This document shows positions 21,616-33,597 of a stretch of DNA of 64,000 bases, one piece after another. How positions within the stretch are numbered: the stretch's first letter is position 1; each line of letters starts with the position of its first letter. A program made the position numbers and the translations under genes. This stretch comes from Ophioderma brevispina (taxonomy: Eukaryota > Echinodermata > Ophiuroidea > Amphilepidida > Ophiodermatidae), in assembly GCA_023653785.1 (NCBI GenBank), contig JAMKCH010072209.1, positions 1-64,000 of the forward strand, read 5' to 3'. A model generated the notes under the pieces. It saw only the letters and a program-made list of their open reading frames with translations, was not told the origin of the DNA and searched no databases.

Positions 21616-22374
21616 CTATAACAAAATAGCACTTCAATTGCCTATTTGTTCCACTTGAAACACATTTACTCCCCTTTCCGATGTTAAATAATATACTTAA
21701 TTAAAAAATAGGCTGATGCAAGAGCATTAAACACATTTTTAAACTAGCAGGCCCTATACATCTGTTTTTTTTAACGTTGCTCATTTACCTTGTGAAATCT
21801 AGGGCAAAGATGCTTAGTTTAGCAGTTATGAGCGAAAATATGTCTCATTTTGGTCGACCAATATTATATTTTACACAGTACTATTATGGGGCTTACAGAT
21901 GCGTTTTTTTAGCTCTTCTCACAACAAACAGATTGAATATTGAACTTTGCGCTGGGGTTTAGGGACAAAACTATATTTCAAAAGCTCTGAGGATAATTTG
22001 CACCGAAATTTCCGGCCCGATTATAGCATTCAAAACATACTTGTTATTTTGGTTTTCTTTTTACTTGAAACTGAGCTGTTTGTCAATAAAAGTAAAACAT
22101 TCTTGGAAAGTGTTCTACAACATCTTACAACCGATCACGATCATAAAATTTCCAGAGGGTGGTTTTTGAATCAATCCCATAATGCATTGTCACACCAGCC
22201 ATTGCCATGATCATCTAAAAAATGAGCAAAAAGTCAGGGTTTTTATGTTAAAGAACAGGAGTTTTGTGGGATCACATCCCTTTTGGGGGAAATTTTCCCA
22301 AACTGGTTCATTGTTGGATTGACTCAATACACCCTCTGGAAAATCTCCTCCGTGGGATCTCATCCGTCTCTTAC
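21616..22374. other. No gene seen, AT-rich
   Basis: Two short plus-strand frames (21777-21962, 21947-22210) overlap and show no motifs. Confidence 0.35.
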
Positions 22375-22723
22375 TTAAAGACCCTATCAGTGATTTGCTA
22401 AATCAGAAAATCGAAAAAATCATCAAAATCATCTTGGGGCATGTATTAACAGTACAGGTATCCTAACATACCCTGCAATGATAAGACCAGAAGCACTTAA
22501 TAGGACATAATCGGAAATTTTATTCATTAAACTGTCCGTTCGGACACTTCTGCAACACTAATTGAATGGGAATCGCATTTTGGAACACTGCCGTATTCTT
22601 CTGTAATGTCCATGTGCTTCCGTTTGGAAAAGGTCACTATTGAGAAGTCGAACAGACTTAGCCCTTCACTCTGAAGCTTTCCTGCCAATTTCAATATTTT
22701 TCAAATCACTGATGTGTCTTTAA
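22375..22723. mobile_element. TIR element (MITE), about 350 bp, TTAA-flanked
   Basis: The left TTAAAGACCCTATCAGTGAT is mirrored by the right ATCACTGATGTGTCTTTAA. The TTAA at each end could be the target duplication, as for piggyBac-like elements, but could equally be part of the inverted repeat. No coding content. Confidence 0.6.
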
Positions 22724-22895
22724 AAGCGGAACTAAGGATGAGAATGAAGTTTTAGAGTTGTGACGCCGCCCGCGCCGCATGCTCCAAACCTCCTGACGAA
22801 AAATTTCTTTATTTTTAAAAACTTCATTAGGAGCTAATGCATTTAAACTTCTCTTTAAAAGCAGGAGCGAATACCTAGGGTCCTTAATTTAGGGA

Positions 22896-23780
22896 GTTCG
22901 TTAGCCCGACTACATCTAAGTTTGACACCTTTGTAGTTAGTATGTACCCTCAACATTATTCAAGGTAGTTAGTGTGTCAATTGTGGTGTCCCATTTTAAA
23001 TAGGCCAATTTAAAGTTTGCCACAGGTTCAAACTTTTAATTACCCCCCATCATGTTGAAATGATGCCATATTTGTCCCGTCTAGTCTGACAAGGATTTCG
23101 CAAAATTTAGTTTGTACCATCTGTGACCTGGTTTTAGAGTTATTGGTAAAAAATGGCTAAAAGTGCAAAAAAGGTCAAATTCAATTTGTACAGGGGTCAA
23201 CATTGAAGTTACTCTATTACATTTTAAACATCTTGCAAGTTTATTGTCTGCGATGAGGACTCCAAAAAGTATAGGTTTTGATTGTTTAATGTTTACTTAC
23301 GAAGAAAAGGTCTAAGAAGGTCAATGCCAATTGGATTTATGTTGTCCCATGATCTATTTTGTCACATAGCATGATAACTATGCATTGCAGATGCTACAAA
23401 CTATTCCTTATTTTGACACATTAATCTAGATGAACAATATGTTTCATTTTGTACCAAATTGAGCAACTTCTTATTTTGACCCTGTACAATGGAAATTGAC
23501 CGTTTTGGCACTTTTAGCCATTTTTAACCCAATAACTCTAAAAACCAATGATCAAATATGGGTTCCAAACTATACATTTTTGGATTCCTTTGACCATACG
23601 GACAAGATGGCATACATTTCACAAATTGGAGTAATGTAAAAATTTGACCCCTGTGTAAACTTAAATTGGCCCCTATTAAAAAGTGACCCCACATTTGACA
23701 CCACTAACTACCTGCATTGATTAGAGGGTCCATACTAACTACCCAAATGTATCAAAGCTGAGATGTAGCGGGACATGAAC
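22896..23780. mobile_element. Foldback element, family A, copy 1
   Basis: The left end GTTCGTTAGCCCGACTACAT mirrors the right end ATGTAGCGGGACATGAAC. Arms of about 350 bases stay paired inward through GTTAGTATG/CATACTAAC, GTGTCCCATTTTAAATAGG, GCCATATTTGTCC and TGTACAGGGGTCAA. About 200 central bases are unpaired. A second full copy lies at 46559-47456 and a truncated one at about 43887-43980. No open frame. Confidence 0.8.
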
Positions 23781-24260
23781 TATGGTGTTGACCCAAGTCC
23801 TTGCTCCGCTCTATTAGGCTAGCTCATCACAATAAATCCAGGTTTGGCCATTAGCGGGGCCATTATATATGGCCCCCATGCGATCTAGCAGACTATCAGA
23901 CAGGATTGATGTGATCTGTCCGATATCGCACAAACTCACGTCGTGAAATACATAATGAAATACTGTCTAATAACGAAAAAAATCTTCATGCCATTTGAAA
24001 ATATCTGTGAAAATTATCGTAAATAAAATCATCGCACATGAAATACCCATTGATAAAAGGTATCGTCTAAGGGATGAGCCAGGGTCAGCAGTAGAGGGCT
24101 GCCTTTTACAATCATATCGCATATCTGCAGTCTGTGAGTTATTGTTGTCCCATTTTATCTGGTAAAATTCAGTTATGTATAGCATCCTGAATTTGGGATT
24201 CGGTTTTACGTAGAATAACGCATTTTATAATCATTTTCTTATGTTATTTGTTTATTTCAG
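23781..24260. other. No gene seen
   Basis: Non-coding. The last 20 bases form the polypyrimidine acceptor of the candidate exon that follows. Confidence 0.35.
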
Positions 24261-24426
24261 CGAGGACGTCCGCATTAAATCATGTCGGACGGCGGAGGGT
24301 CAGTATGTCCGATATGAACCTAAAGTACTGAATGGATTAGCAGTAATTCACTGCGCTTTGCATTGTGGAATCGGACGGACATTGGCAACAAAAAGTCAAT
24401 GCATCGGTTTATATCATGGAAGTTGA
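24261..24426 (+). other. Candidate terminal exon, Cys-containing
   Basis: A good acceptor TTTGTTTATTTCAG ends at 24260. The frame GAG-GAC-GTC runs open for 54 codons to TGA. It encodes SCRTAEGQYVRYEP, then VIHCALHC and QCIGLYHG. The Cys spacing loosely recalls secreted PAN/apple-type domains but is not diagnostic. No donor of good consensus precedes the stop. Confidence 0.3.
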
Positions 24427-25204
24427 ATTTATGACTCCATGCAATATCTTGTCCCCTCCCTTCACGTCACAGTTTTATAAACTGTCCCTGAACATACCCA
24501 TCGGTTATGACGACAGAAAACTAAAAATAATCCACCCTTCAAAATGATTTTGGTAAGCAGAATATATAATTTTGTAGTAGGTCTTCTGTCGCCTATTTTC
24601 GGTCACTTCAGACACAAACAGCTCTCCTGTTAAACAAAAGAGAACTGAATAAATTCTAAACCTTAAACAATGTACGTCAGTAACCAATCCTCAAAACTTA
24701 AACACTTTTACAACAAACAGTCACTTGTTTCTGCTAAGCGTAGTGTGGAGCAATCAATGCGGTATTGTGCATCTCCTATTTCGGCTCGTCAGTTTAGCGT
24801 ATTTTCGCGTCACCGTTCCTATTTCGGTCACTTACGTTTTAACGGACTTCATTAATTTTTGGGTCCTCAACAAGATCGTAGCAGTACAAATGACTAAATA
24901 AAAGTTAAATCACCAGATTAAACAATACTTGGGTACTTTTCAATACTCAAACGCAAGTGCATTTCTAAATATTAAAACATTGACTTTTTAATCCACACCA
25001 CCATTGACCTAAACCTGCTCATATTGTAGTCCCATGGTCGATGGTACATGCCCCGGTACATGCAAAATAATTGTGTTTCCCTTTCGCCTGCTGCATTCCA
25101 TTCGTTATTTTGTTTCCTTGGCCACGTGCCTCTATTTAAGTTTTAACCAGGGAATGAACAAAGGGATGACTTTGCGAAGATTTTTTTGTCTTCGGTGGAG
25201 ATGG
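24427..25204. other. Non-coding with a dispersed 18-base motif
   Basis: CCTATTTTCGGTCACTTC at about 24591 is the exact reverse complement of a stretch at about 33526-33543. Related CCTATTTCGG variants occur at about 24776 and 24819. This is probably a decayed copy of the repeat at 33128-33570. Confidence 0.4.
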
Positions 25205-25305
25205 TATATAAAAACTATGATATGTTGCATCATATCGGAAATCCACAACATAGCATGGCCGAGGACAGAAGATGCTGCCGCTGATGCGCATTCCGGTAAA
25301 GGCAG
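25205..25305 (+). promoter_or_regulatory. TATA-like box and candidate first exon with consensus donor
   Basis: TATATAAAAA at 25205-25214 is a strong TATA match. A consensus donor GGCAG/GTAAGT ends the segment at 25305. The frame that joins in phase to the acceptor at 26775 reads DAAADAHSGKG before the junction. The start codon and transcription start are not determined, and no protein family is recognised. Confidence 0.3.
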
Positions 25306-26774
25306 GTAAGTCATGGCGATTCTCAAAATTACTCCTTTTTTAAATCTGGCAGAAGATTGAATTTTCTTCTGAAAGTATCATGATAGTAATGGAGTTTTTC
25401 AGAAAATACCTTCAGAAGAGTATTACTACCTCTTTAAAAACGGGTCATTTACTATTTCAACCCCACTGCATAAATTGAGAAGAAAAGCAAAGATATTAAG
25501 TGTGAATAAAATTAAACTATTGAAGATTCCCTTTCCCCTACTTGTATTGTTGAATAACACTGCCGCGATCGTTAATCACAAAACAGTCCCTCTTACACAC
25601 TAATAACACTGCGCTGATGACAATGGGCTATCAATGGAAGGCACAAATCAAATGCTGGTATCAGTGAAAAATCACAAATCGTGAATGCAAGTCGGGGTTT
25701 TAATCAATTGATAGCTTTGGCTTCCAGTTTGATGTTTCCTTGTCACTTTTTGAATAAAAATTCTCATTCAAAAGGTGGGATTATTATTGATAAAATGTCA
25801 GAACTTTATTGGTCAAATTATTTAAGGACTTTTCTGGCAAATTATTTCATCACTTTTTCGGACCTTGTTTCTTTTTTTTTTAAGTCGCGTTGATATATTC
25901 AGGAACCGTATTCAGCCGTTTTTAGCCTTTAAATGACTCTAAAAAGGAAAAAAATTAATACGGCAAAATCGTGCTACTAATTATACTAGTCGGCACGTAT
26001 ACAATACGCTACTTTTAACTTCTACAAAAAATCCTCAACATGAAACCCTTGATTTCCGGTTTTTCTGCATATTTAATCCTTCAAAAATATAACCGGACAA
26101 TCCTGATTCTTTTTCCTGTATAGGCCCGAGATTTAAAAAAAACGGATTCCGGGCAAAAACCGGAAGACTGGGCTGGCATCGCTGTAATAAATCCAAACAT
26201 TCTTGCGTTCATTGTTTTGTATATACGAGATGTTTCATAAGGTTTTAAAAGTATAAGTTTTAAATTATTTTCAATTTTCTCTTTTTCGCTCTTGTATCAT
26301 AGGAAGGGCCAGACTGGAAATCAGGTAGCATATAATGAAAATTATAACTGAAAGATAAGTAGGACACATGCTGGTACCTATAACTTTTTCATTTATTTAC
26401 TTCCCAATTTGTGAGTACCATCATAAATAGTGAAGTTGTGCTAGTGTAATAGAAATGGATTAGGTACCTTGACACTTTTTCATTTATTTTCAAGTTGTGT
26501 TAAGGCGAGATGTTTGATAATAAGAATAGGAGTAGGTTTTATTATTGACTTTGTGTTTTTTAAGAAAGCCTCTCAGGTAAATTTGAAGCCTTACGTTATC
26601 TATTTACCCACGTCAAAATCTGGAATAGCAAAATATTGTAATTTATTTTAACAATGCAGCACTTGGTCCTTTCTGATTCGGACCTACATCACTGAAACCA
26701 TAATTTAATAATGTTTTGATATCAAATATAATCTTTAGTGTGTTTTTTTTGTTGTATCCCCTTTATCCTTACAG
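25306..26774. other. Possible intron, no gene seen
   Basis: AT-rich, with only short frames. It ends in a strong pyrimidine tract (26740-26774). Confidence 0.3.
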
Positions 26775-26892
26775 TGAAGCTGGATACAGATGTTCCATCG
26801 GCATAATTAAGTTCGGTGTTGGAGGCCCTTCACGGACTGAAACTGGACTTGCTTTTCTTGAAGATACTTATATGACTATTAGTTACGGTTAA
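26775..26892 (+). other. Candidate terminal exon, 38 codons
   Basis: A very good acceptor (T-rich tract, CCTTTATCCTTACAG) ends at 26774. One frame is open from there to TAA at 26890-26892, with protein-like composition (EAGYRCSIGIIKFGVGGPSR, then an LAFLED segment). It joins in phase to the donor at 25305. No domain is recognised. Confidence 0.35.
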
Positions 26893-26925
26893 ACGGAGCT
26901 CTGATACGGGGATTACCATGCTCGA

Positions 26926-27287
26926 TCATAATGCCGTTCTACACCAGGGTGTATGTATCATAGGTGGAAGTAAAAAAAAAAAAACCAATCTGCAGCACCG
27001 ATAACCTGTGGCGTAACTAATACAAGTGATTCTGCGTTCGATCACGCGTACCGTGTTGGTAAACATCCTCCTTTGCACCTTCCTTTTCCGGTTTACTACC
27101 TCTCTAAATGAGTCACCCACCCATCTTTCATTCAAGATTTTTCTGAACAATTCTTTCTCTTCTTTCCTGGTTGTTTCCAAACCGTTTTTGTGGAGTGGCA
27201 ACTGCGACCTCACGCCTTGCGTTAGCAGTGTCCTGCTCCCTTCACCATTTATTCTTGTACCAAACACTGCTGTATCACCTATAAATG
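26926..27287 (-). other. Unassigned minus-strand open frame, charged
   Basis: The frame is open from an in-frame stop near 27291 for about 115 codons. An acceptor-like TTTACATTTATAG ends near 27284. The product is rich in Arg/Lys/Glu (KEEKELFRKIL, NRKRKVQRR) before a low-quality C-terminal stretch over an A run. No family is recognised. It could be an exon or a retroelement fragment. Confidence 0.25.
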
Positions 27288-29127
27288 TAAATTTAATTTA
27301 ATTTAACCATAGTTCTCCTTATCTTGTATACAACCAAATCGTTTTCCTCTTGTACAGATTCCTATGGTTTATCTATATAATTAATGTTATCGTCTGTTTT
27401 ATTTTGTGTACACAGTTTTGTATATGCAGAATCAATATGAAGATGAATGGATAACCTATTTTGGTCCTTGTGCAATGCAATAGGCAACCAGACCTTTTCT
27501 TCGCCTCAGTCCAAAACATTTGTGGGGGGGGCCCCCCTTTCCCACCCCTTTTTCCTTGATGACTGCAAAGAACCTACCAGGTAGAGTGGATCAAAATACA
27601 AACCATGAATAAAATCAGAATTCTTTTTGTTTTTGCATTTTTTTTCTTTGAGGATTTTATTCAGAACGTTCATCTTCATTGTTTTTGTGTTCAATTTTAA
27701 TAACCGTTTTGAGTTGGTTTTACAATCATATTTAAGAAATATATGGAGATTGGACTTTCTTAAAGGGAATGATCGCCATTTATCAATACCTATTAATATT
27801 TTTTGCAACCACATAAAGGTGAGGAGTTGAGGAGTTCATTATTGACTAAACTTTTGTTTCTTACATGTATCAGAACCTTTATAACATTTATTTTTTTTTA
27901 AATTAAAATGTTTTGGGTCGATGAATGGCTGTTTTATCCCTTTAAGCTAGGTAATACCTCTACCAATGATCGGCACCCCTATTTAACTGGATTGTGAATT
28001 GAAACCTTAAATCAAAATCAATGCTTTAAAGAGCTAGCACATTGAAGTATAATAGGGGTCTTTAATAATAATATATATCTCAAAAATAAACTAAGGCCTT
28101 TTTGCCTATTCGATACTCTGAACCTGAAAAATCTACATTTATAATGTAAAACTTACTACCAAACAGCGTATTTGACGCGACCTTGTGATAGTCCAATGAT
28201 GGGATGCAATAGTTGGGGATGACGTCTGGCCTGAACATCCGGGCTGAACGATCTAATTGCAACGTAGTGATTCACACTGTGAGTTTATAAGAATACACGG
28301 TTAAAGTATTAATCTATAATCGCACTGGCTGAGCAAACGAAGAAATGTCCCCCTTCAGAAATGGACTATACATCTGATGAGAAAGAGAATATCCCCGTCT
28401 CAGATAACGAGAATTCCTCTGAATCATCTGAAGAATAATTTGATTTAGGATGATGAGCCCAAGATTTTTTGTTTGTGGGAAATTTGCCCTTTTATTTGAG
28501 CATCGGCACGGCCAAGAGCAGACCAAAATGGTACTCACGAGGCTCGGGAACCTGCTAATGAAAACCGGTTGACAAACTTGGAATGGTGGGACACTGATTT
28601 ATTTTTTCTTTAACAAATGCGCAATAAGATAATGTGGTAAAAGTGTTTAATTTGGTGGCAACAAATTGCTCAAACTTGCGCTAGTATTCACTGAAACATC
28701 GAGAGAAAACGGGTGTGCCGAGTACGTAGAAATCAGTATACTCAAGAGTTTAACTAGGCGGCGCATCAACACGGGTATCACCCGGTTAGTGGCGAGCTCA
28801 CGCTCAGTCATACAACAATCGCCCGGTAACAAATCGGCGATGCATGGCGTGGGGTTTACCCTAAACTACCAAAGACCACTTTTGGCATTTCCAAGTAAAC
28901 ACATTGATACTTTCAAAAATCGTAGAATCCAGAAGTTTTAAAAATAAACTTAAACTTACTATTTTAATTTATGCTTTGCCGAAATAGGTGAAACTTTTAA
29001 GATAGCATGATAACGCCCGTAAATTGTGAGTGAATTTTGTTTCGTCTCGTTTATACGGCCTTATATTACCTCTTTGCTGTTCTTCATTTTGCACATGTGC
29101 TACTTTGTGCTTTTTTCATTTTTTCAG
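27288..29127. other. No supported gene
   Basis: One short frame at about 28326-28437 (+) encodes an acidic Ser-rich peptide (SDEKENIPVSDNENSSESSE) ending in TAA. N-termini of this kind occur in piggyBac-like transposases, but nothing else of such a gene is nearby. 28666-28941 has an unassigned 91-codon frame. The rest is AT-rich. Confidence 0.3.
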
Positions 29128-29197
29128 TCCACAAGATAACCAAACGGCAAAGAAAGAGACGTTTTCTGTTTTCCTTCTCTCATTGTGGATCTGAAAG
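29128..29197 (+). other. Candidate 70-nt internal exon
   Basis: An acceptor CTTTTTTCATTTTTTCAG ends at 29127 and a donor-like AAAG/GTAAAAG starts at 29198. Only one frame stays open, giving a very basic peptide (HKITKRQRKRRFLFSF). No family is recognised. Confidence 0.2.
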
Positions 29198-30579
29198 GTA
29201 AAAGGTGTGCCCCTTTTCACAGCTAAATCGTGTCCACCAAACGTGCACGCATGTGTAAAAAGCCGGTAAACATCTGCACTTCTATTGCACCATGGCGATC
29301 GTAACATTCCATTTTGTGTTTTTCTTTTCTTACAAACTTCACAGATTTTCCTACATTGTTTTAAACAGCTGACTGGTTTGAATTTAAATTCCGATTTCGC
29401 GCGATGTCTACATGAATAACCAAAACAAGAAGAGAAACAAACACGAAGGCATTGTTTTTCTGAGTAAGCCTCGAAAGTTTCCTAAGGCTGCCATGGAAAT
29501 CTAATATCGAAAATTTCAGAAAGTACTTGTGCGGCAGGAGAAATTTAATCCTACTCCTCTTTTCAACCATCTTTTTATAATTTTCCTCTTGAACAAGATG
29601 AAACAAACCTTTAGCGATATACACCCTCACAAAGTATAAACTTTAAAACACTACATTGCGGGATTGAATTAATTAATACTCCGCGTTCGGTAAAATCCAG
29701 AATTTCACCTAAAAGCTGTTTTTTTTTAAGTATTTCTATTATTAGTTATTTTTCCACTTTTACTAGTTATATAACCATGGTTGCAACTACAAGCTTGCAT
29801 ACTAACACCCTGTTTTTGGACATAAATACAATATTACTCGAACAAGTTAATGGATAACACTTAAACCCACAACAGAGGCCCGCACTTGTCCCGCGTGAAA
29901 CCTTTTCGAGAATAATGGAGGTCCATGTTTGTGTTCAGTCTTTTGACGTCCTCTTAATTGGCAAGGAGGAAAGGGATTGTCATGTGGGCGCATGTGGGGC
30001 GTCCTCTATGTTTCGTTTATATCTCTTTGTGGACTGTGTTGCATTTTTAACACACAGATTATGTCAATAATTTAATTCTGGGTGCCATACGCTTCATTGA
30101 TACCCACATCATATTGCTTTGTGCTAGCTCTTTAATTATATCAAAACAAAATGTACAGTGTGTAGAGATCACAATATAAAATTCACAATAATTTACGTAT
30201 ATATCAATTTATTGTACACACCGCATAAAATGTAATGAAACAAACAAAATATAATTTTACAAAGATTGACTTTCAATCTTTCCGAATTTATAGTAGTCCT
30301 TTTGGTTTAATTATGACTATTAAACGACTCAGACTGTCAATACTATAGATAACTTTTACAATGTAAAACAGTTTGTAGACAGTAATACCTAAACTTAAAC
30401 GTTTCTTTCTATAAATTAAAATATTAGCATCTTCAAAAATTAAAGGAAAAATACACAACCTATGTGTATTTAGTGACTAATATAACCTCTTTTAATTTTA
30501 CGTGGTCGGATTCATGGAGAGAAAGGGGATTAAAAGACTCTAGCACTATAGTATAACACTATTTTTATCTTATCTCCTT
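29198..30579. other. AT-rich, no gene seen
   Basis: Frames are short. No clear repeats. Confidence 0.35.
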
Positions 30580-31380
30580 AAGGCTGACCAGATAGTTTGG
30601 GTTGGCGCCGCAATTTCCAAAAAAATTGTATTTTTTGCATGTACATCATGCTTGTACATATCCTAATCACTGTGTGAAATTGGTAACTAATCAAATTCCT
30701 TCAGAGACAATCACAACTTGTTATAAATCCGGATCCGGAATTTTTGTTAGACACAGTAATCCTATGGTACATAATACTACACATGTTTACTACGGCATCA
30801 ACAAAAAATCCGATTTCGTACTCTAATTTCGGAATTGTGCATTTTATGTTACTATGGGGCTTGTCAGGTCCGGTTTTCTTTGAGACCTGCTACTGGTATC
30901 CTGGTAACCAGTACTACCTGTCCCCATGGCCGAGTCAGTCAGCGGTTAAACCGACACCCCCATCGGATTTGTAAGGAATCTGATGAGGAGGGTAGCTGGT
31001 TACCCTGGTGAATGAAAAATAGAATCTAACCTACAGGGGCTCAGCTCTGGAGAGCTAATGGATGGCGGCATCCAACACATCTGCCTTGCATGTTGGCCAG
31101 TTTGACCCAAAGGCTAGCCCACCGCCGAGAACTGTGGATTGACGTCGGAAGGGCATCCGGTCATTATCTTTTGCTCCAATAATCCTCACAAAGCAGTATT
31201 GCTGAGTTGGGGTGACTCCGGCCACCCTCGTTTCACGGGGACAAACCGATTTAAAACTTTGGTCTAATAACTAACTAATCTTAAGTTCTGTGACGTATTT
31301 TTCATTATTACACAAAAAAATAATATTTCGAAATCTCTGATCCCAGACTTTAATGTCCGAATTATAACAGGGAAGTGTAA
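30580..31380. repeat. Dispersed repeat family B, copy 1 (interrupted)
   Basis: CTTAAGGCTGAC, a TTTTTTGCATGTACAT block, CACTGTGTGAAATTG, an ACTACACAT-GTTTACT block and TATTTTTCATTA-TTACAC occur in the same order at 33598-34885. Here 30870-31275 is extra and SINE-like. The second copy instead has about 900 additional bases in its middle. Confidence 0.65.
30870..31275 (+). mobile_element. SINE-like insertion
   Basis: An insertion relative to copy 2 of repeat family B. It contains CATGGCCGAGTCAGTCAGCG, which resembles a pol III A-box, and a 3' portion with GTCGGAAGGGCATCCGG. Similar GGAAGGGCATCCGG motifs occur in 3' regions of RTE-type LINE/SINE families. A clear B-box is not visible and it ends without a simple poly(A). 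Calling it a SINE is inference. Confidence 0.4.
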
Positions 31381-33127
31381 TAAATACAGACAAAAATCTG
31401 ATAATCGATTTTTTTTGTTTTTAAGCCATGCTCCCTGAACAAAATTATTACCTTTTAAATATTACAATTTTCTTGCCTTTTTCATTACCTTTTTTTCTTT
31501 CGTCAGATTTTTTTTATTTGTGATCACTCACTCACAGCCCCGACCTTACTTGGGCGCCGTGTTGATCTTTTTGTTGTTGTTTAAAAGCCATTTTCGTCAA
31601 TAGATATTGTCATATGGGACTAACCTTGGTTTAAAACCCAACAGATTTATTTCAGTTTTATACTTTACTTGTTGTAGTTGCTATCATACAAATTATGAAC
31701 CAGAAATTTGGCTTTGGTGCATAGCTAGAAGAATACAGTTCTTTTTAATCCAAGCCATGATGTGATGGCAATTGGACGAATGGCTCCGGAACGATGTTGC
31801 ATAAGGTATAATATAAAAGAAAGATTATCAGCATAAATTATGAATCAAGAAAGATTTAGCAGCATAAATTATGAAATCAGTATAGTAGAACTCAAAAAAT
31901 GTTGTGACCACAACATTCAAGAGACTAATTAAGCAATTTCATTGGTTTCCTACCGTCCTGACATTTGCACATTTATGCACAATATAAATCGGTTATTTTG
32001 GTGGTCATTAATACCACTGTATGCAGCCTTCATGGGAATAAGTTTTAAAGTTTTGTCTCTTAAAATTCTTGTGCTATCTTTCGTTTGTTTTCAAAACGTC
32101 AAAATGTGAGAGCGTATTTTATATTGTACAAAATGTAATGGAATTTCATTTGTATTTTTGCCGATTTTTAGTGCAATTATGGAATTGCCAGAAAAAATGA
32201 AAGAAATAGAGTCATGTATTTTAACTATTGAGTGTTACCTAATAACACAGACGATGGATTTATTCTATGGACAAATTTTGAACATAACCCGCTTTGCAAC
32301 GGATCATTCATCACCAAGTCCAAACCACTCCTTTGTTGGTACACTCGCCCAGATGTGAATGGTTTATCCAAGAAATAAAATACACCTGCCTATAAGACCT
32401 TAATATTAAAGCGTAATACCATCTTCCTTGCTTTGCTGGACTTCAGCCCGACCGAGATAGAAGCATTAAGTATAACAATAGATTAGACATTTACTTACCA
32501 TGTAGAAAACATGAATGGGATGAAAAGTGAAACAAATGACCTTCTCAAGTGAGGGGGAAGGTCTACGAGAAAATCTTAATTTTTTTAATGTGCCTAAGAA
32601 TTGTTTTATAACTAGTATATATTTCACTCGTGTGACCTTTAACCTGTGTAGATGACCCTTTACCACAGCATTGCTTTGTGCTCAGGTCAGCGTCCTTTTG
32701 ACCAAATGATTGTTCTATAGACATTTCTAATGAATTGGACCTTAAATGACCCTGTTACAAACCCCTGACTTTTGCTCCCCACCCATGTGCCAAACATCAT
32801 CTCCACAAGTCAAACACAATGAAAACACATGCTTATAAGCCGGACAGACAAAAACTTGTTTTTTTTAAGTAATAAGTTTAAAGAAAATAGGGTAGGCGGT
32901 GTGAATGGAAATTGGCACAACATTCCCAGTTCAACTTAAGTGTCAATTTGTGCAGTTTCCTCGATTCCAGTGGTTAAATACTTGGGGAAAACTGAATTAC
33001 CCCGCCCATCACTAGGCCTAAATGTTGTTTTGGATACATATTTTATTTTACAATCCCCCACTCACTACTTATTAAATAAAAAAAATACAACACAGGGTGG
33101 GTTAAAGACTGAATATTATATTGTAGA
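31381..33127. other. No gene seen
   Basis: A two-copy tandem of about 31 bases (AAAGATT-AGCATAAATTATGAA) lies at about 31821-31881. A minus-strand donor-like CATG/GTAAGTAAATG lies at about 32491-32503 without a convincing exon. The rest is AT-rich. Confidence 0.35.
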
Positions 33128-33572
33128 GGGCGGCGCTCTGACCGAAAATAGGTAGTGGGGCAATATCGCCCACGCCTATTTTCGGACACCCCGTTTCCAT
33201 AGGACCAGTGTGATGAGAGTTGTATTCCACAATAACATCCATCATCGCATGTAGGTGGGTCTACCTAACCAAATTACATCAAAAACGTTATGCACATCAT
33301 CCCCTACCATATAAACTTAAGCCGCTACTTGCGCAATATCGTAATTTTGCTTGTAGGGAAGTGTTGATCGTTAATTGGGTATTATTATTTTGAGATTATC
33401 AGACGATTTTTTCACTTACGTCCCTTTCGCTCATTCGCCGACAATCGGGCATGATGTACGCAAACGATACGGCGAAAAATCAAACGATGAAATTTTGTGA
33501 CGTCAGCATTCAGCTGAGGAACGTCGGTAATGCCGAAGTGACCGAAAATAGGAGTGACCGAAACTAGGCGAC
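33128..33572. repeat. Repeat bounded by GACCGAAAATAGG motifs
   Basis: The left side has GACCGAAAATAGG followed within 40 bases by its complement CCTATTTTCGG. The right side has two further copies (GTGACCGAAAATAGG and GTGACCGAAACTAGG). The same motif recurs at 24588-24830. Possibly the terminal region of an uncharacterised element. Confidence 0.4.
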
Positions 33573-33597
33573 TTTACCGCTAGGAGAGGTTGCGTAC

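Noticed and set aside
28326..28437. piggyBac transposase N-terminus
   Set aside because: Only an acidic Ser-rich stretch ending in a stop; no DDE domain nearby.
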